This document shows, one piece after another, positions 8,113 to 14,258 of a stretch of 35,155 nt of DNA (position 1 is its first letter; the number at the start of each line of letters is the position of its first letter). The notes beneath the pieces were generated by a model, which worked only from the letters and a program-made list of their open reading frames with translations, did not search any database and was not told the DNA's origin. Position numbers and translations under genes: made by a program. The stretch is taken from the NCBI GenBank assembly GCA_905235715.1, contig CAJONB010000004.1:1-35155 (forward strand). The letters run 5' to 3'. Origin of the DNA: an uncultured Ruminococcus sp. GTDB taxonomy: Bacteria > Bacillota > Clostridia > Oscillospirales > Acutalibacteraceae.

Positions 8113-8210
8113 ATGTGAGCTTCCTACGTCGGCATGATCCGAATCAGGTAAAAGGGTCAAGGCAATACAGCCTAATCTCAGCCCGCTTGAGCGGACTCCC
8201 CTGCTACAAG
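8113..8210 (-). promoter_or_regulatory. TPP riboswitch (THI element)
   Basis: Read on the minus strand, the aptamer shows the conserved parts in order: GGGGAGTCC, CTGAGA, TTGACCC, ACCTGATTCGGATCATGCC and GTAGGAAG. GTAGC near 8207 can pair with GCTCAC near 8115 as helix P1. The promoter puts the transcript start almost at the aptamer's first base. With the terminator at 8069-8098 it should switch the whole thiamine operon off when TPP is high. Confidence 0.96.
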
Positions 8211-8214
8211 GTTT

Positions 8215-8243
8215 AGTTTACATCTTCAAACATAAATTGTCAA
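8215..8243 (-). promoter_or_regulatory. Promoter of the thiamine operon
   Basis: TTGACA (8238-8243) and TAAACT (8215-8220) on the minus strand with a 17-base spacer, directly upstream of the TPP aptamer. Confidence 0.85.
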
Positions 8244-8263
8244 GATGCTTCAGGTAAATTATC

Positions 8264-8390
8264 GATGCCCTCAGAACCCGGGCAGCCCGGGTGGTACACG
8301 CTATCTTCTGAGGGCATCTTATACCAAGCAACCGCCGGGTATCAAAACAAAATGAAAGCACCGCAAAAAGCGGTACTTTATATTTTTATA
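8264..8390 (+). ncRNA. Candidate structured RNA with its own terminator (family unknown)
   Basis: A perfect 13-base-pair closing stem (GATGCCCTCAGAA at 8264-8276 with its complement ending near 8318) encloses the hairpin ACCCGGG-CAG-CCCGGGT and a single-stranded GGTACACGCTATC. A second hairpin (ATACC...GGTAT) follows, then AAAGCACCGC-AAAAA-GCGGTACTTT with a T-rich tail to 8390. It may be a small RNA of about 130 bases. The strand is chosen from the tail; a possible promoter (TTGTCA, 17 bases, TATCGA) overlaps the opposing thiamine promoter. I recognise no known family. Confidence 0.4.
8355..8390 (+). terminator. Terminator-like hairpin
   Basis: AAAGCACCGC and GCGGTACTTT around five A residues, with one mismatch, followed by ATATTTTTAT. 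It would end the candidate RNA on the plus strand; the minus-strand flank is also fairly T-rich. Confidence 0.6.
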
Positions 8391-8409
8391 GTACAACCGG
8401 CGACATTAA

Positions 8410-8460
8410 TTGTCAATATAAACCGCTTAAATATTGTTAAAATATTGACAATATTTAAGC
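8410..8460. repeat. Two overlapping, mutually exclusive inverted repeats
   Basis: Perfect 13-base arms GCTTAAATATTGT (8425-8437) and ACAATATTTAAGC (8448-8460). A second pair, ATTGTCAATAT (8410-8420) and ATATTGACAAT (8442-8452), shares part of the 3' arm. Located just upstream of the tRNA promoter; could be an operator cluster or an alternative fold. Confidence 0.55.
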
Positions 8461-8486
8461 TTTTGCAAAAAACTTTCATCTTTTAC

Positions 8487-8515
8487 TTGCATTTTTCAAA
8501 AAAATGTGGTAGTAT
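8487..8515 (+). promoter_or_regulatory. Promoter of tRNA-Arg
   Basis: TTGCAT (8487-8492) and TAGTAT (8510-8515) with a 17-base spacer. The transcript would begin near 8522 and carry the broken tRNA copy in its leader. Confidence 0.6.
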
Positions 8516-8557
8516 ACATATTACGGCAGTAAGCCGAGGTCAAAAAGGCCTTTATAT

Positions 8558-8614
8558 GCGCCGGTAGCTCAGCCTTTAGGGTGAAAAGCTTTTGAGGATA
8601 AGTTGCATTGGCGC
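8558..8614 (+). pseudogene. Truncated tRNA-Arg copy upstream of the intact tRNA
   Basis: The first 16 bases (GCGCCGGTAGCTCAGC) are identical to the start of tRNA-Arg at 8633, with matching bases before them, after which the copies diverge. GCTC can still form a D-arm with GGGT, and GCGCC can pair with GGCGC at 8610-8614, so a 57-base tRNA-like fold without a proper anticodon or T arm is possible. The simplest reading is a decayed partial duplication in the tRNA leader. Confidence 0.6.
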
Positions 8615-8632
8615 GAGATAACATTTTAATAT

Positions 8633-8709
8633 GCGCCGGTAGCTCAGCTGGATAGAGTGTTTGGCTACGAACCAAAAGGTCGGGGGTTCGAGTCCCTTCC
8701 GGCGCACCA
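8633..8709 (+). tRNA. tRNA-Arg (anticodon ACG)
   Basis: A full cloverleaf of 77 bases with encoded CCA. The acceptor stem is GCGCCGG/CCGGCGC, the D-arm GCTC...GAGT, the anticodon stem TTTGG/CCAAA with loop CTACGAA (anticodon ACG, wobble A expected to become inosine), variable loop AGGTC, and T-arm GGGGG-TTCGAGT-CCCTT with two G-U pairs. It reads CGU, CGC and CGA codons. Confidence 0.97.
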
Positions 8710-8750
8710 TAATAACCTATCCGTCATTAGACGGGTAGGTTATTATATTT
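8709..8750 (+). terminator. Terminator of tRNA-Arg
   Basis: Long stem ATAATAACCTA-T-CCGTC / GACGG-G-TAGGTTATTAT with a short loop and a following ATTTT, beginning at the last base of the CCA end. Confidence 0.85.
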
Positions 8751-8760
8751 TACAAGCAAC

Positions 8761-8781
8761 GTGCGGCGGAAGGGACTCGAA
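8761..8781 (-). repeat. Inverted copy of the tRNA-Arg 3' end
   Basis: These 21 bases are the reverse complement of 8687-8707 (T-loop to acceptor end) with a single mismatch. The remaining sequence to about 8930 has no supported gene. It could be the scar of an integration or rearrangement at the tRNA, or an antisense partner. Confidence 0.7.
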
Positions 8782-8978
8782 GGCGAGCTTACCGAGGTTT
8801 ACATCCTCCCGCGCTTTGAAAAAGAGTTTACAAAGCCATTCTCCTAACTCATTACGCCTTATAATAAAGCAAGCTAAAGTCAGACCTCTAAAATTTTTCA
8901 GCTATTGTATCCGAGCGATAATGGGTTAACTTTCCGTTCGCTTTGATAAAACATAATCGAGGAATCTTAAATTAGGTA

Positions 8979-9007
8979 TTGTAAAATGACGAATATCCAG
9001 TTATAAT
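8979..9007 (+). promoter_or_regulatory. Promoter of the SpoIIE-type phosphatase gene
   Basis: TTGTAA (8979-8984) and TATAAT (9002-9007) separated by 17 bases, giving a leader of about 170 bases before the start codon at 9184. Confidence 0.75.
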
Positions 9008-9022
9008 ATTAGAATACAGATT

Positions 9023-9095
9023 TTGTGCAGAAAACGGACGACTTTCTGCACAACGACCATATCGTACTGTTTGCTTACACAGTAACCGTCTGTTT
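9023..9095 (+). promoter_or_regulatory. Structured 5' leader with possible pseudoknot
   Basis: An 11-base-pair perfect stem TTGTGCAGAAA/TTTCTGCACAA (9023-9033, 9043-9053) carries the loop ACGGACGAC. AAACGGACG (9032-9040) can pair along its whole length, with one G-U, to CGTCTGTTT at 9087-9095. Between them ACTGT/ACAGT forms a small hairpin. This fits a regulated leader, but no known riboswitch is recognised. Confidence 0.4.
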
Positions 9096-9183
9096 CGTTT
9101 ATATTTTGATTAATATTGCACCGCACAAGTCCTGCTGTATTGAATTGCCTGAAAGTAGTACAACCTGATTGCGGAGGTTTGTT

Positions 9184-11184
9184 ATGAAAAAATCCATCTT
9201 TTTTAAATTAGCGTTATTTATTCTTCCTATTGTTCTGCTGCTCAATACAGGCATATTGTTTCTGCTTTATAATCTTACATATAACAGAACATTGGAGGCT
9301 AACGAAAAAAACATCAAAAACGCCGCACAGGTTGCAGTGGTATTTATGAAGTACTGCTATCCCGAATCCGATGAAGACAGGGAAAAAACCAGTACCTCAT
9401 TCACTTCGTTGTGTAATATTTTCGATATCGTGTATTTATATGCGATCGATCCCAATGTCGAAACAACGGAAGAAGAGTATATTGCCATCGGCTTCGGTAA
9501 GGACGCGTTGGAAGAAGCGAAAGCGACCCGGTATCCGGGCGTTGTCGTTGAAGGCCGTCTGAGCGAGGAAATCATCGATGTTTATAACGGAGACGACAGC
9601 GGCGTTATCCGACGGGTATCCAATGAATTCGGCGATACGATTATCTGTTATATGCCTGTCACACAGTTTACCCGCACAGACTATCGCGACGGCTCAAAAT
9701 ACACCGTCGACCTGGATCATCCTGTTGTAATAGGCGCAGAGGTAAACATTTCTGTGATTATGAAGGAATTTCAACATGACTTTTTCCTGTTTGCCACGCT
9801 GTCGGAGTTGTTTGCTTTTTTGTTGGTTATTACTCTCGCTCTGACTTTATATTTCAGAATATCCAGACCTGTCAGGAAAATCAGCAAAAGGATGGAGGGC
9901 TTTGTGTCCGACCGTGATAAGAAATTTGAAGAGCTGCCGGTCAAGGGTAATGACGAGCTGTCTGAAATGTCCCGCTCCTTCAATATCATGGCTAAGGAAA
10001 TTGACACCTATATCAAAGATATCAATAAGCTGAATAAAGAAAAAATCACCAGAGACGCAGAGCTGAATATTGCGCATAAAATCCAGTCGGGTCTGTTACA
10101 GCCGCCGTCATACCGCAGCAATAACGTTATCATCAACGCCAGTATGCTTGCCGCAAAGGACGTCGGAGGCGATTTGTACGACTACCGTATTCTGAATGAC
10201 GGCAGGGTTTATCTTATCATAGCGGACGTATCGGGTAAAGGAATCTCAGCCGCTCTGTTTATGTCGCGTGCCGTCACTCTGCTGCAACAGTACGCGATGA
10301 TGGGATATTCTCCTGCGCAGATGCTGACAGCCTACAATGATACCCTCGCCGCGAATAATCCAAACTGGTTATTCATCACGACCTTTGTTGCGCTTTATCA
10401 GCCTGAGACGGGCGAGCTGAGATACGCGAACGCCGGTCACAACCACCCGTATATCATTTCCGATAAGCTCATTGAGTTAAGCGGCTCCGACGGGGTTTCG
10501 GCAGGTGTTTTCGCCGGTGAGAAATATGAAGAGGTATCTGTAACCTTAAAGGAAGGCGACATCCTCTTTATGTACACCGACGGTGTAAACGAAGCCGAGA
10601 ATACGCAGGGCGAATTCTTTGGGACCGAGGCGCTGGAGGAAGAACTCAGCCGTCATATCGGCGCCGGCACCGATGACGTCATCAACGACGTCCTGAACCG
10701 GGTTCAGGCTTTCGCCGACGGAGCGACCCAGAGCGACGATATCACAATTATCTCTATGAAGGTCGCCCCAAAGCCTCTGCACAAAGAGCTGTGTGTTCCG
10801 GCAAAGGCAGAAAACCTCACCGCGGTGAACGACTTTATCATAAACGAGCAAACGGTACCGGATGATTTGAAGCCGGATTTATGTCAGATAGCGGAGGAAA
10901 TGTTCGTTAATATATGCTCCTACGCCTATCCCAATCACACGGGAGAAGCTACTGTGACGCTGGATATCTCGCCCGATATGGTAACAATAACCTTTATCGA
11001 CAGCGGTGAGCCCTTTGATTCAACGAAGCTGGCGCTGAATCCCGAGAATCACGGTCATGACAGCGCAGCCGGCGCGCCGGAGCGATTCACGACCTTCAGC
11101 ATAGCGGACGAATATTCGTATATTTATCAGGACAGCAAAAATATCCTTCGGATTACAAAAAGGAAGAATGACAAATCCGAGTAA
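9184..11184 (+). CDS. Membrane sensor PP2C (SpoIIE/RsbU-type) phosphatase with C-terminal kinase-like ATPase domain
   Basis: A 666-residue signalling protein. It has a TM helix at about 6-28, an extracellular sensor region to about 195, a second TM helix, a HAMP linker (ISRPVRKISKRMEGF), then a SpoIIE-type phosphatase domain at about 300-515 with DVGGDLYDY, ADVSGKGISAALFM, GHNHPY, FMYTDGVNEAEN and QSDDITII metal-site motifs. The C-terminus is a GHKL ATPase domain with N-box EEMFVNICSYAYP and IDSGEPFD, as in anti-sigma kinases. Such proteins control anti-anti-sigma factors by partner switching. The start ATG 9184 has GGAGG six bases upstream. No STAS or sigma gene is adjacent, so targets are elsewhere. 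Confidence 0.92.
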   Translation: MKKSIFFKLALFILPIVLLLNTGILFLLYNLTYNRTLEANEKNIKNAAQVAVVFMKYCYPESDEDREKTSTSFTSLCNIFDIVYLYAIDPNVETTEEEYIAIGFGKDALEEAKATRYPGVVVEGRLSEEIIDVYNGDDSGVIRRVSNEFGDTIICYMPVTQFTRTDYRDGSKYTVDLDHPVVIGAEVNISVIMKEFQHDFFLFATLSELFAFLLVITLALTLYFRISRPVRKISKRMEGFVSDRDKKFEELPVKGNDELSEMSRSFNIMAKEIDTYIKDINKLNKEKITRDAELNIAHKIQSGLLQPPSYRSNNVIINASMLAAKDVGGDLYDYRILNDGRVYLIIADVSGKGISAALFMSRAVTLLQQYAMMGYSPAQMLTAYNDTLAANNPNWLFITTFVALYQPETGELRYANAGHNHPYIISDKLIELSGSDGVSAGVFAGEKYEEVSVTLKEGDILFMYTDGVNEAENTQGEFFGTEALEEELSRHIGAGTDDVINDVLNRVQAFADGATQSDDITIISMKVAPKPLHKELCVPAKAENLTAVNDFIINEQTVPDDLKPDLCQIAEEMFVNICSYAYPNHTGEATVTLDISPDMVTITFIDSGEPFDSTKLALNPENHGHDSAAGAPERFTTFSIADEYSYIYQDSKNILRITKRKNDKSE

Positions 11185-11218
11185 CTTTTTACGGATTTTA
11201 ACCCTTTGAAGCAACCAA

Positions 11219-11265
11219 AACCACCCTATCCCTTTTGAACAAGGCGTTAGGGTGGTTGATTTTAT
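11219..11265 (+). terminator. Terminator after the phosphatase gene
   Basis: Perfect 10-base-pair stem AACCACCCTA / TAGGGTGGTT followed by GATTTTAT. Confidence 0.85.
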
Positions 11266-11291
11266 CGCTGAAAATTTCGAACCTTTGCGTC

Positions 11292-11320
11292 TTGACATTG
11301 TGCTTTTCTTGCCGTAAGAT
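11292..11320 (+). promoter_or_regulatory. Promoter of the EamA-type gene
   Basis: TTGACA (11292-11297) and TAAGAT (11315-11320) with a 17-base spacer. Confidence 0.8.
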
Positions 11321-11377
11321 GATACTGGTCTCTAACAAGAGATAGGGCATGAAATCGAGAAAAGCGGAGGAATCAAT

Positions 11378-11791
11378 ATGTGGTTTGGATTTGCACTCGG
11401 CTCGGCATTCTTTGCCGCGTTGACATCAATATTGGCAAAAATCGGTATTGACGGCGTCGACTCCAACCTTGCCACGGCTATCCGTACAATGGTTGTTGTG
11501 GTAATGGCATGGGGGATGGTTTTTCTCACACATCAGCAAAGCGGGCTGAAAGAAATCAGTCACAAAAGCTGGATATTTCTGATTTTGTCGGGACTTGCGA
11601 CGGGTGCGTCATGGCTCTGCTATTACTACGCGCTGCAAATCGGCGACGTGTCAAAGGTCGTACCGGTTGATAAGCTGTCTGTGGTCATTACGCTGGTGAT
11701 GGCGTTTATCTTCCTGCATGAAGAATTTACGGCAAAATCGCTGATCGGGTGCGGTTTGATTGGAGCAGGCACGTTGCTGATGGTGCTGTAA
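11378..11791 (+). CDS. Single-domain EamA family membrane transporter
   Basis: A 137-residue integral membrane protein with about five helices, equal to one EamA (DMT superfamily) repeat; most DMT exporters have two. The opening MWFGFALGSAFFAALTSILAKIGIDGVDSNLATAIRT and the end GCGLIGAGTLLMVL are typical of a widespread half-size group that presumably works as a dimer. Substrate unknown, perhaps an amino acid or other metabolite. ATG 11378 has GCGGAGG upstream. It is followed after 40 bases by the DUF5131 gene on the same strand and probably shares its transcript. Confidence 0.88.
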   Translation: MWFGFALGSAFFAALTSILAKIGIDGVDSNLATAIRTMVVVVMAWGMVFLTHQQSGLKEISHKSWIFLILSGLATGASWLCYYYALQIGDVSKVVPVDKLSVVITLVMAFIFLHEEFTAKSLIGCGLIGAGTLLMVL

Positions 11792-11831
11792 TCATAACAG
11801 GCTTTTGCAAAATAACAAACGGGGTGTATGT

Positions 11832-12659
11832 ATGGATAGACATGATTTGGTATGGAACCCGTGGCACGGCTGTCACAAATACAGCGAGGGCTGTCAGAAC
11901 TGCTATGCGTTCTTTCTGGATAAGCGGTACGGCAGAGATACCAACAAAGTCGTCAGAAATCAATCCGGCTTTTCACTTCCTGTAAAAAAGGACAGAGCCG
12001 GCAATTATAAAATGCCGTCAGGCGCAAATGTACGGGTATGTATGTCCAGCGATTTCTTTATTGAAGAAGCAGACGATTGGCGCGACGAGGCGTGGGATAT
12101 TATCCGGGCGCGCCCCGATTTGATGTTCTCTTTACTGACAAAACGGGCGGAGCGTATCGCGGACAATCTGCCCTGCGATTGGGGCGGCGGCTGGGACAAT
12201 GTGACCTTTGCCGTTTCCTGCGAAAATCAAAAGCGTCTGGAAGAACGCGCTCCCCATCTTTTGGCGGTTCCCGCAAAGCATAGATGGCTCAGCATAAAGC
12301 CCTTTATCGGCGAAGTCAATCTCGAGCCCTACCTTGCCGGCAGTAAGGTGGAGTGGGTGCTGGCAGGCGGCGAGAACTATCTCGGAAGCCGTCCGCTTCA
12401 CTATGAATGGGTCAAAGCCGCCTACGAAGCCTGCAAAAAGTACAATGTGAAATTCACCTTCGGACAGACGGGAAATGTTTTTATAACAGCCGGCGCGGAG
12501 CGGAAAATCCATAACCGCACGGAGCAGTCCGTCGAGGCGCTGCGGACGGGTCTGACGTGGCCACCCGTAGATATCGAGGCGGAAATCCAAACGATATATG
12601 ATGAAAAGGCGGCGAAAAAGGCCGCGTTCGAGGAGAAGCGCGGAGCTAAACAGAAATAA
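11832..12659 (+). CDS. DUF5131 family protein (phage Gp37/Gp68-like)
   Basis: A 275-residue protein of the DUF5131 family, first named from phage genes and of unknown biochemical role. It carries the conserved cysteine cluster CHKYSEGCQNCYA near residues 13-25, reminiscent of an iron-sulfur or zinc site, plus RVCMSSDFFIEEADDWRDEAW, LLTKRAERI, VSCENQ, HRWLSIKPF and the LAGGENYLGSRPL signature. The start ATG 11832 (MDRHDLVWNPWHGC) has GGGGTG upstream; the longer TTG start at 11805 is unlikely. It sits among chromosomal genes with no other phage gene in reach, so it is probably a domesticated or broadly distributed gene. Confidence 0.85.
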   Translation: MDRHDLVWNPWHGCHKYSEGCQNCYAFFLDKRYGRDTNKVVRNQSGFSLPVKKDRAGNYKMPSGANVRVCMSSDFFIEEADDWRDEAWDIIRARPDLMFSLLTKRAERIADNLPCDWGGGWDNVTFAVSCENQKRLEERAPHLLAVPAKHRWLSIKPFIGEVNLEPYLAGSKVEWVLAGGENYLGSRPLHYEWVKAAYEACKKYNVKFTFGQTGNVFITAGAERKIHNRTEQSVEALRTGLTWPPVDIEAEIQTIYDEKAAKKAAFEEKRGAKQK

Positions 12660-12673
12660 GGATTCGCAGTCGG

Positions 12674-12702
12674 TTGACAATTTATTTCGGATAAGCTATA
12701 AT
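12674..12702 (+). promoter_or_regulatory. Consensus promoter of the GntR gene
   Basis: Perfect TTGACA (12674-12679) and TATAAT (12697-12702) with 17 bases between. Confidence 0.88.
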
Positions 12703-12719
12703 TGCGTTATGTTACTTAT

Positions 12720-12737
12720 TTAACCGATTAACCGATT
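12720..12737 (+). repeat. Tandem TTAACCGA direct repeat before the GntR gene
   Basis: TTAACCGATTAACCGATT, two and a quarter copies of an 8-base unit lying in the leader, overlapping the ribosome binding site. It may be an operator for autoregulation; no evidence beyond position. Confidence 0.4.
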
Positions 12738-12747
12738 GGAGAACGAT

Positions 12748-13125
12748 ATGGATAACAGTATGAAAGAAAATTTACCGATTTTTATCAGGATTGCAGACGG
12801 CGTTAAGGAGCATATCCTGATGGGGGATATCAAGGAGGGGGAACAGCTCCCCTCTACCCCGCAGCTTGCCAAGGAACAAAATATCAATGTCGCCACAGTC
12901 AACCGTGCGTACAATCTTCTGATTACCGACGGCATTGCGTATAAGAAGCGCGGTATCGGAATCTTTATCGCGGACGGAGCGGTGGATAAGCTGATTGAGG
13001 AGCGCCGGAAAACCTTTAAGGAAAACTATATTGCCGCCGCTCTCAGAGAGGGAAAGTTGCTCCGCTACTCAGTCGGGGATTTGCAGAAAATCGTCTCTGA
13101 GGTTTATCAGGAAGAAAACGAATAG
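12748..13125 (+). CDS. GntR family transcriptional regulator (YtrA subfamily)
   Basis: A 125-residue DNA-binding protein. The winged HTH takes up residues 5 to about 72 (IFIRIADGVKEHILMGDI, then LPSTPQLAKEQNINVATVNRAY, then KKRGIGIFI) and only a short helical tail follows, which is the YtrA layout. Start ATG 12748 has GGAG upstream; a TTG at 12736 is in frame but lies in the ribosome binding site. YtrA-type regulators normally sit with an ABC exporter operon, but no ABC genes are adjacent here. The next gene, a Bax-inhibitor-like membrane protein, lies beyond a terminator. Confidence 0.9.
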   Translation: MDNSMKENLPIFIRIADGVKEHILMGDIKEGEQLPSTPQLAKEQNINVATVNRAYNLLITDGIAYKKRGIGIFIADGAVDKLIEERRKTFKENYIAAALREGKLLRYSVGDLQKIVSEVYQEENE

Positions 13126-13134
13126 TCTGACACG

Positions 13135-13173
13135 TTTCGCAGTATCAGAACGATGCTGCGAAAATTTTGTTTT
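13135..13173 (+). terminator. Terminator after the GntR gene
   Basis: Stem TTTCGCAG / CTGCGAAA followed by ATTTTGTTTT. Confidence 0.8.
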
Positions 13174-13304
13174 GAACAGAATTTGATAATTGTCCCTTGT
13201 TTTATGTCGGAAAATATGTTATAAATAGTATCGTAAATATGCGAAGCGGACTGCCGGAAGCGTATAAATCCGAATCGTATCAATTATATAAGGAGGATAT
13301 AGAT

Positions 13305-14159
13305 ATGAGTGATTTAAGAAACAATCAACAAACAACTGCAAAAAAATCCCACTTTCATGCGAATCCGATGCTGAACCGCGTGACAAAGGTAAAAGAAACC
13401 GCCGTAGACGGTAAGACAACGGCTTATCGCGGCATTATGATGAAGACGCTTTTCTTCCTGCTGTGGACGGTCGCCGGTATGCTGTTATATCTGGCGCTGG
13501 ATGCTGCTGTTTTTGCCAAACAGCCTCAAACGCTCAGCTTTAATTACAGAGGCTTTACGGTCAGCACCTCGCCGCTGTCACTCGGTATTGTCGGAGGCGT
13601 TGCGGTACTCGGCATCGTCATGCAGATTCTCGCAGCGTTTGTAATCTCTACCGTGCCCGTGACAGGTACGATTTATTCCGTGACACAGGGCTACTTCATT
13701 TCTTTTATGGTGTTCACCATCCTCAAGGGCTACGAATTCCTCGGACTTCTGGCGCTGGCAATCACCATCACGATTGTCCTTGTAATGGCGATTCTGTATA
13801 CAACGGGCGTTATCCGCGCGACCAAAAAGTTCAGAATGGTAATGCTGACCCTCTTCTTCACAGTCATCGGCATTTCTATCCTGACATTTTTAGGCTCTCT
13901 GATTCCGCTCACCAGACCGTTTGTTACGATGATTATGAACAATTTCTGGATTTCGCTGCTTTTGACGCTGGCTTCCATCGTAATTGCGAGTCTGTTCCTG
14001 ATTTCCGATTTTGCGGCAATCGAGGATGTTGTCAATAACAACCTCCCGGCAAAATATGAATGGTCTGCGGCGTTTGGTCTGGTGTTCACCGTGCTTTGGA
14101 TTTATGTCAAGGTGCTTGACCTGCTGATTCAAATTATCGGCAGCGGCAAAAGTAATTAA
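13305..14159 (+). CDS. Bax inhibitor-1/YccA-like membrane protein
   Basis: A 284-residue membrane protein with about seven helices after a polar N-terminus. The sequence matches the BaxI_1 group: SHFHANPMLNRV near the start, AAFVISTVPVTGTIYSVTQGYF in the middle and the ending EWSAAFGLVFTVLWIYVKVLDLL. Bax-inhibitor relatives such as YetJ are pH-sensitive calcium leak channels; others interact with FtsH. Its role here is not known. ATG 13305 has AGGAGG at good spacing; a longer frame upstream of it reads through the leader and is rejected. Monocistronic between two hairpins. Confidence 0.85.
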   Translation: MSDLRNNQQTTAKKSHFHANPMLNRVTKVKETAVDGKTTAYRGIMMKTLFFLLWTVAGMLLYLALDAAVFAKQPQTLSFNYRGFTVSTSPLSLGIVGGVAVLGIVMQILAAFVISTVPVTGTIYSVTQGYFISFMVFTILKGYEFLGLLALAITITIVLVMAILYTTGVIRATKKFRMVMLTLFFTVIGISILTFLGSLIPLTRPFVTMIMNNFWISLLLTLASIVIASLFLISDFAAIEDVVNNNLPAKYEWSAAFGLVFTVLWIYVKVLDLLIQIIGSGKSN

Positions 14160-14185
14160 AACGGCTTTCCTAACGTAATATCGAA

Positions 14186-14226
14186 AAGGGAAACATCCGA
14201 AGATAATACGGTTGTTTCCCTCTCTT
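14186..14226 (+). terminator. Terminator-like hairpin after the Bax-inhibitor-like gene
   Basis: Stem AGGGAAACA / TGTTTCCCT with a 17-base loop and a short CTCTT tail. Moderate terminator, or an element of the next gene's leader. Confidence 0.5.
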
Positions 14227-14258
14227 ATACTAATAATAAACAACAGGAGAGAAGCGGC

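Noticed and set aside
8278..8318. T-box leader (GGGTGGTACACGC resembles the T-box antiterminator)
   Set aside because: The match to GGGTGGTACCGCG is partial, no stem I or specifier loop is seen, and no aminoacyl-tRNA synthetase or amino-acid gene follows.
8657..8929. Open frame of 90 codons starting inside the tRNA
   Set aside because: It translates tRNA sequence, its terminator and the inverted copy; no ribosome binding site and no protein-like pattern.
11832..12659. Prophage
   Set aside because: DUF5131 is the only phage-like gene; no integrase, capsid or terminase genes lie nearby.
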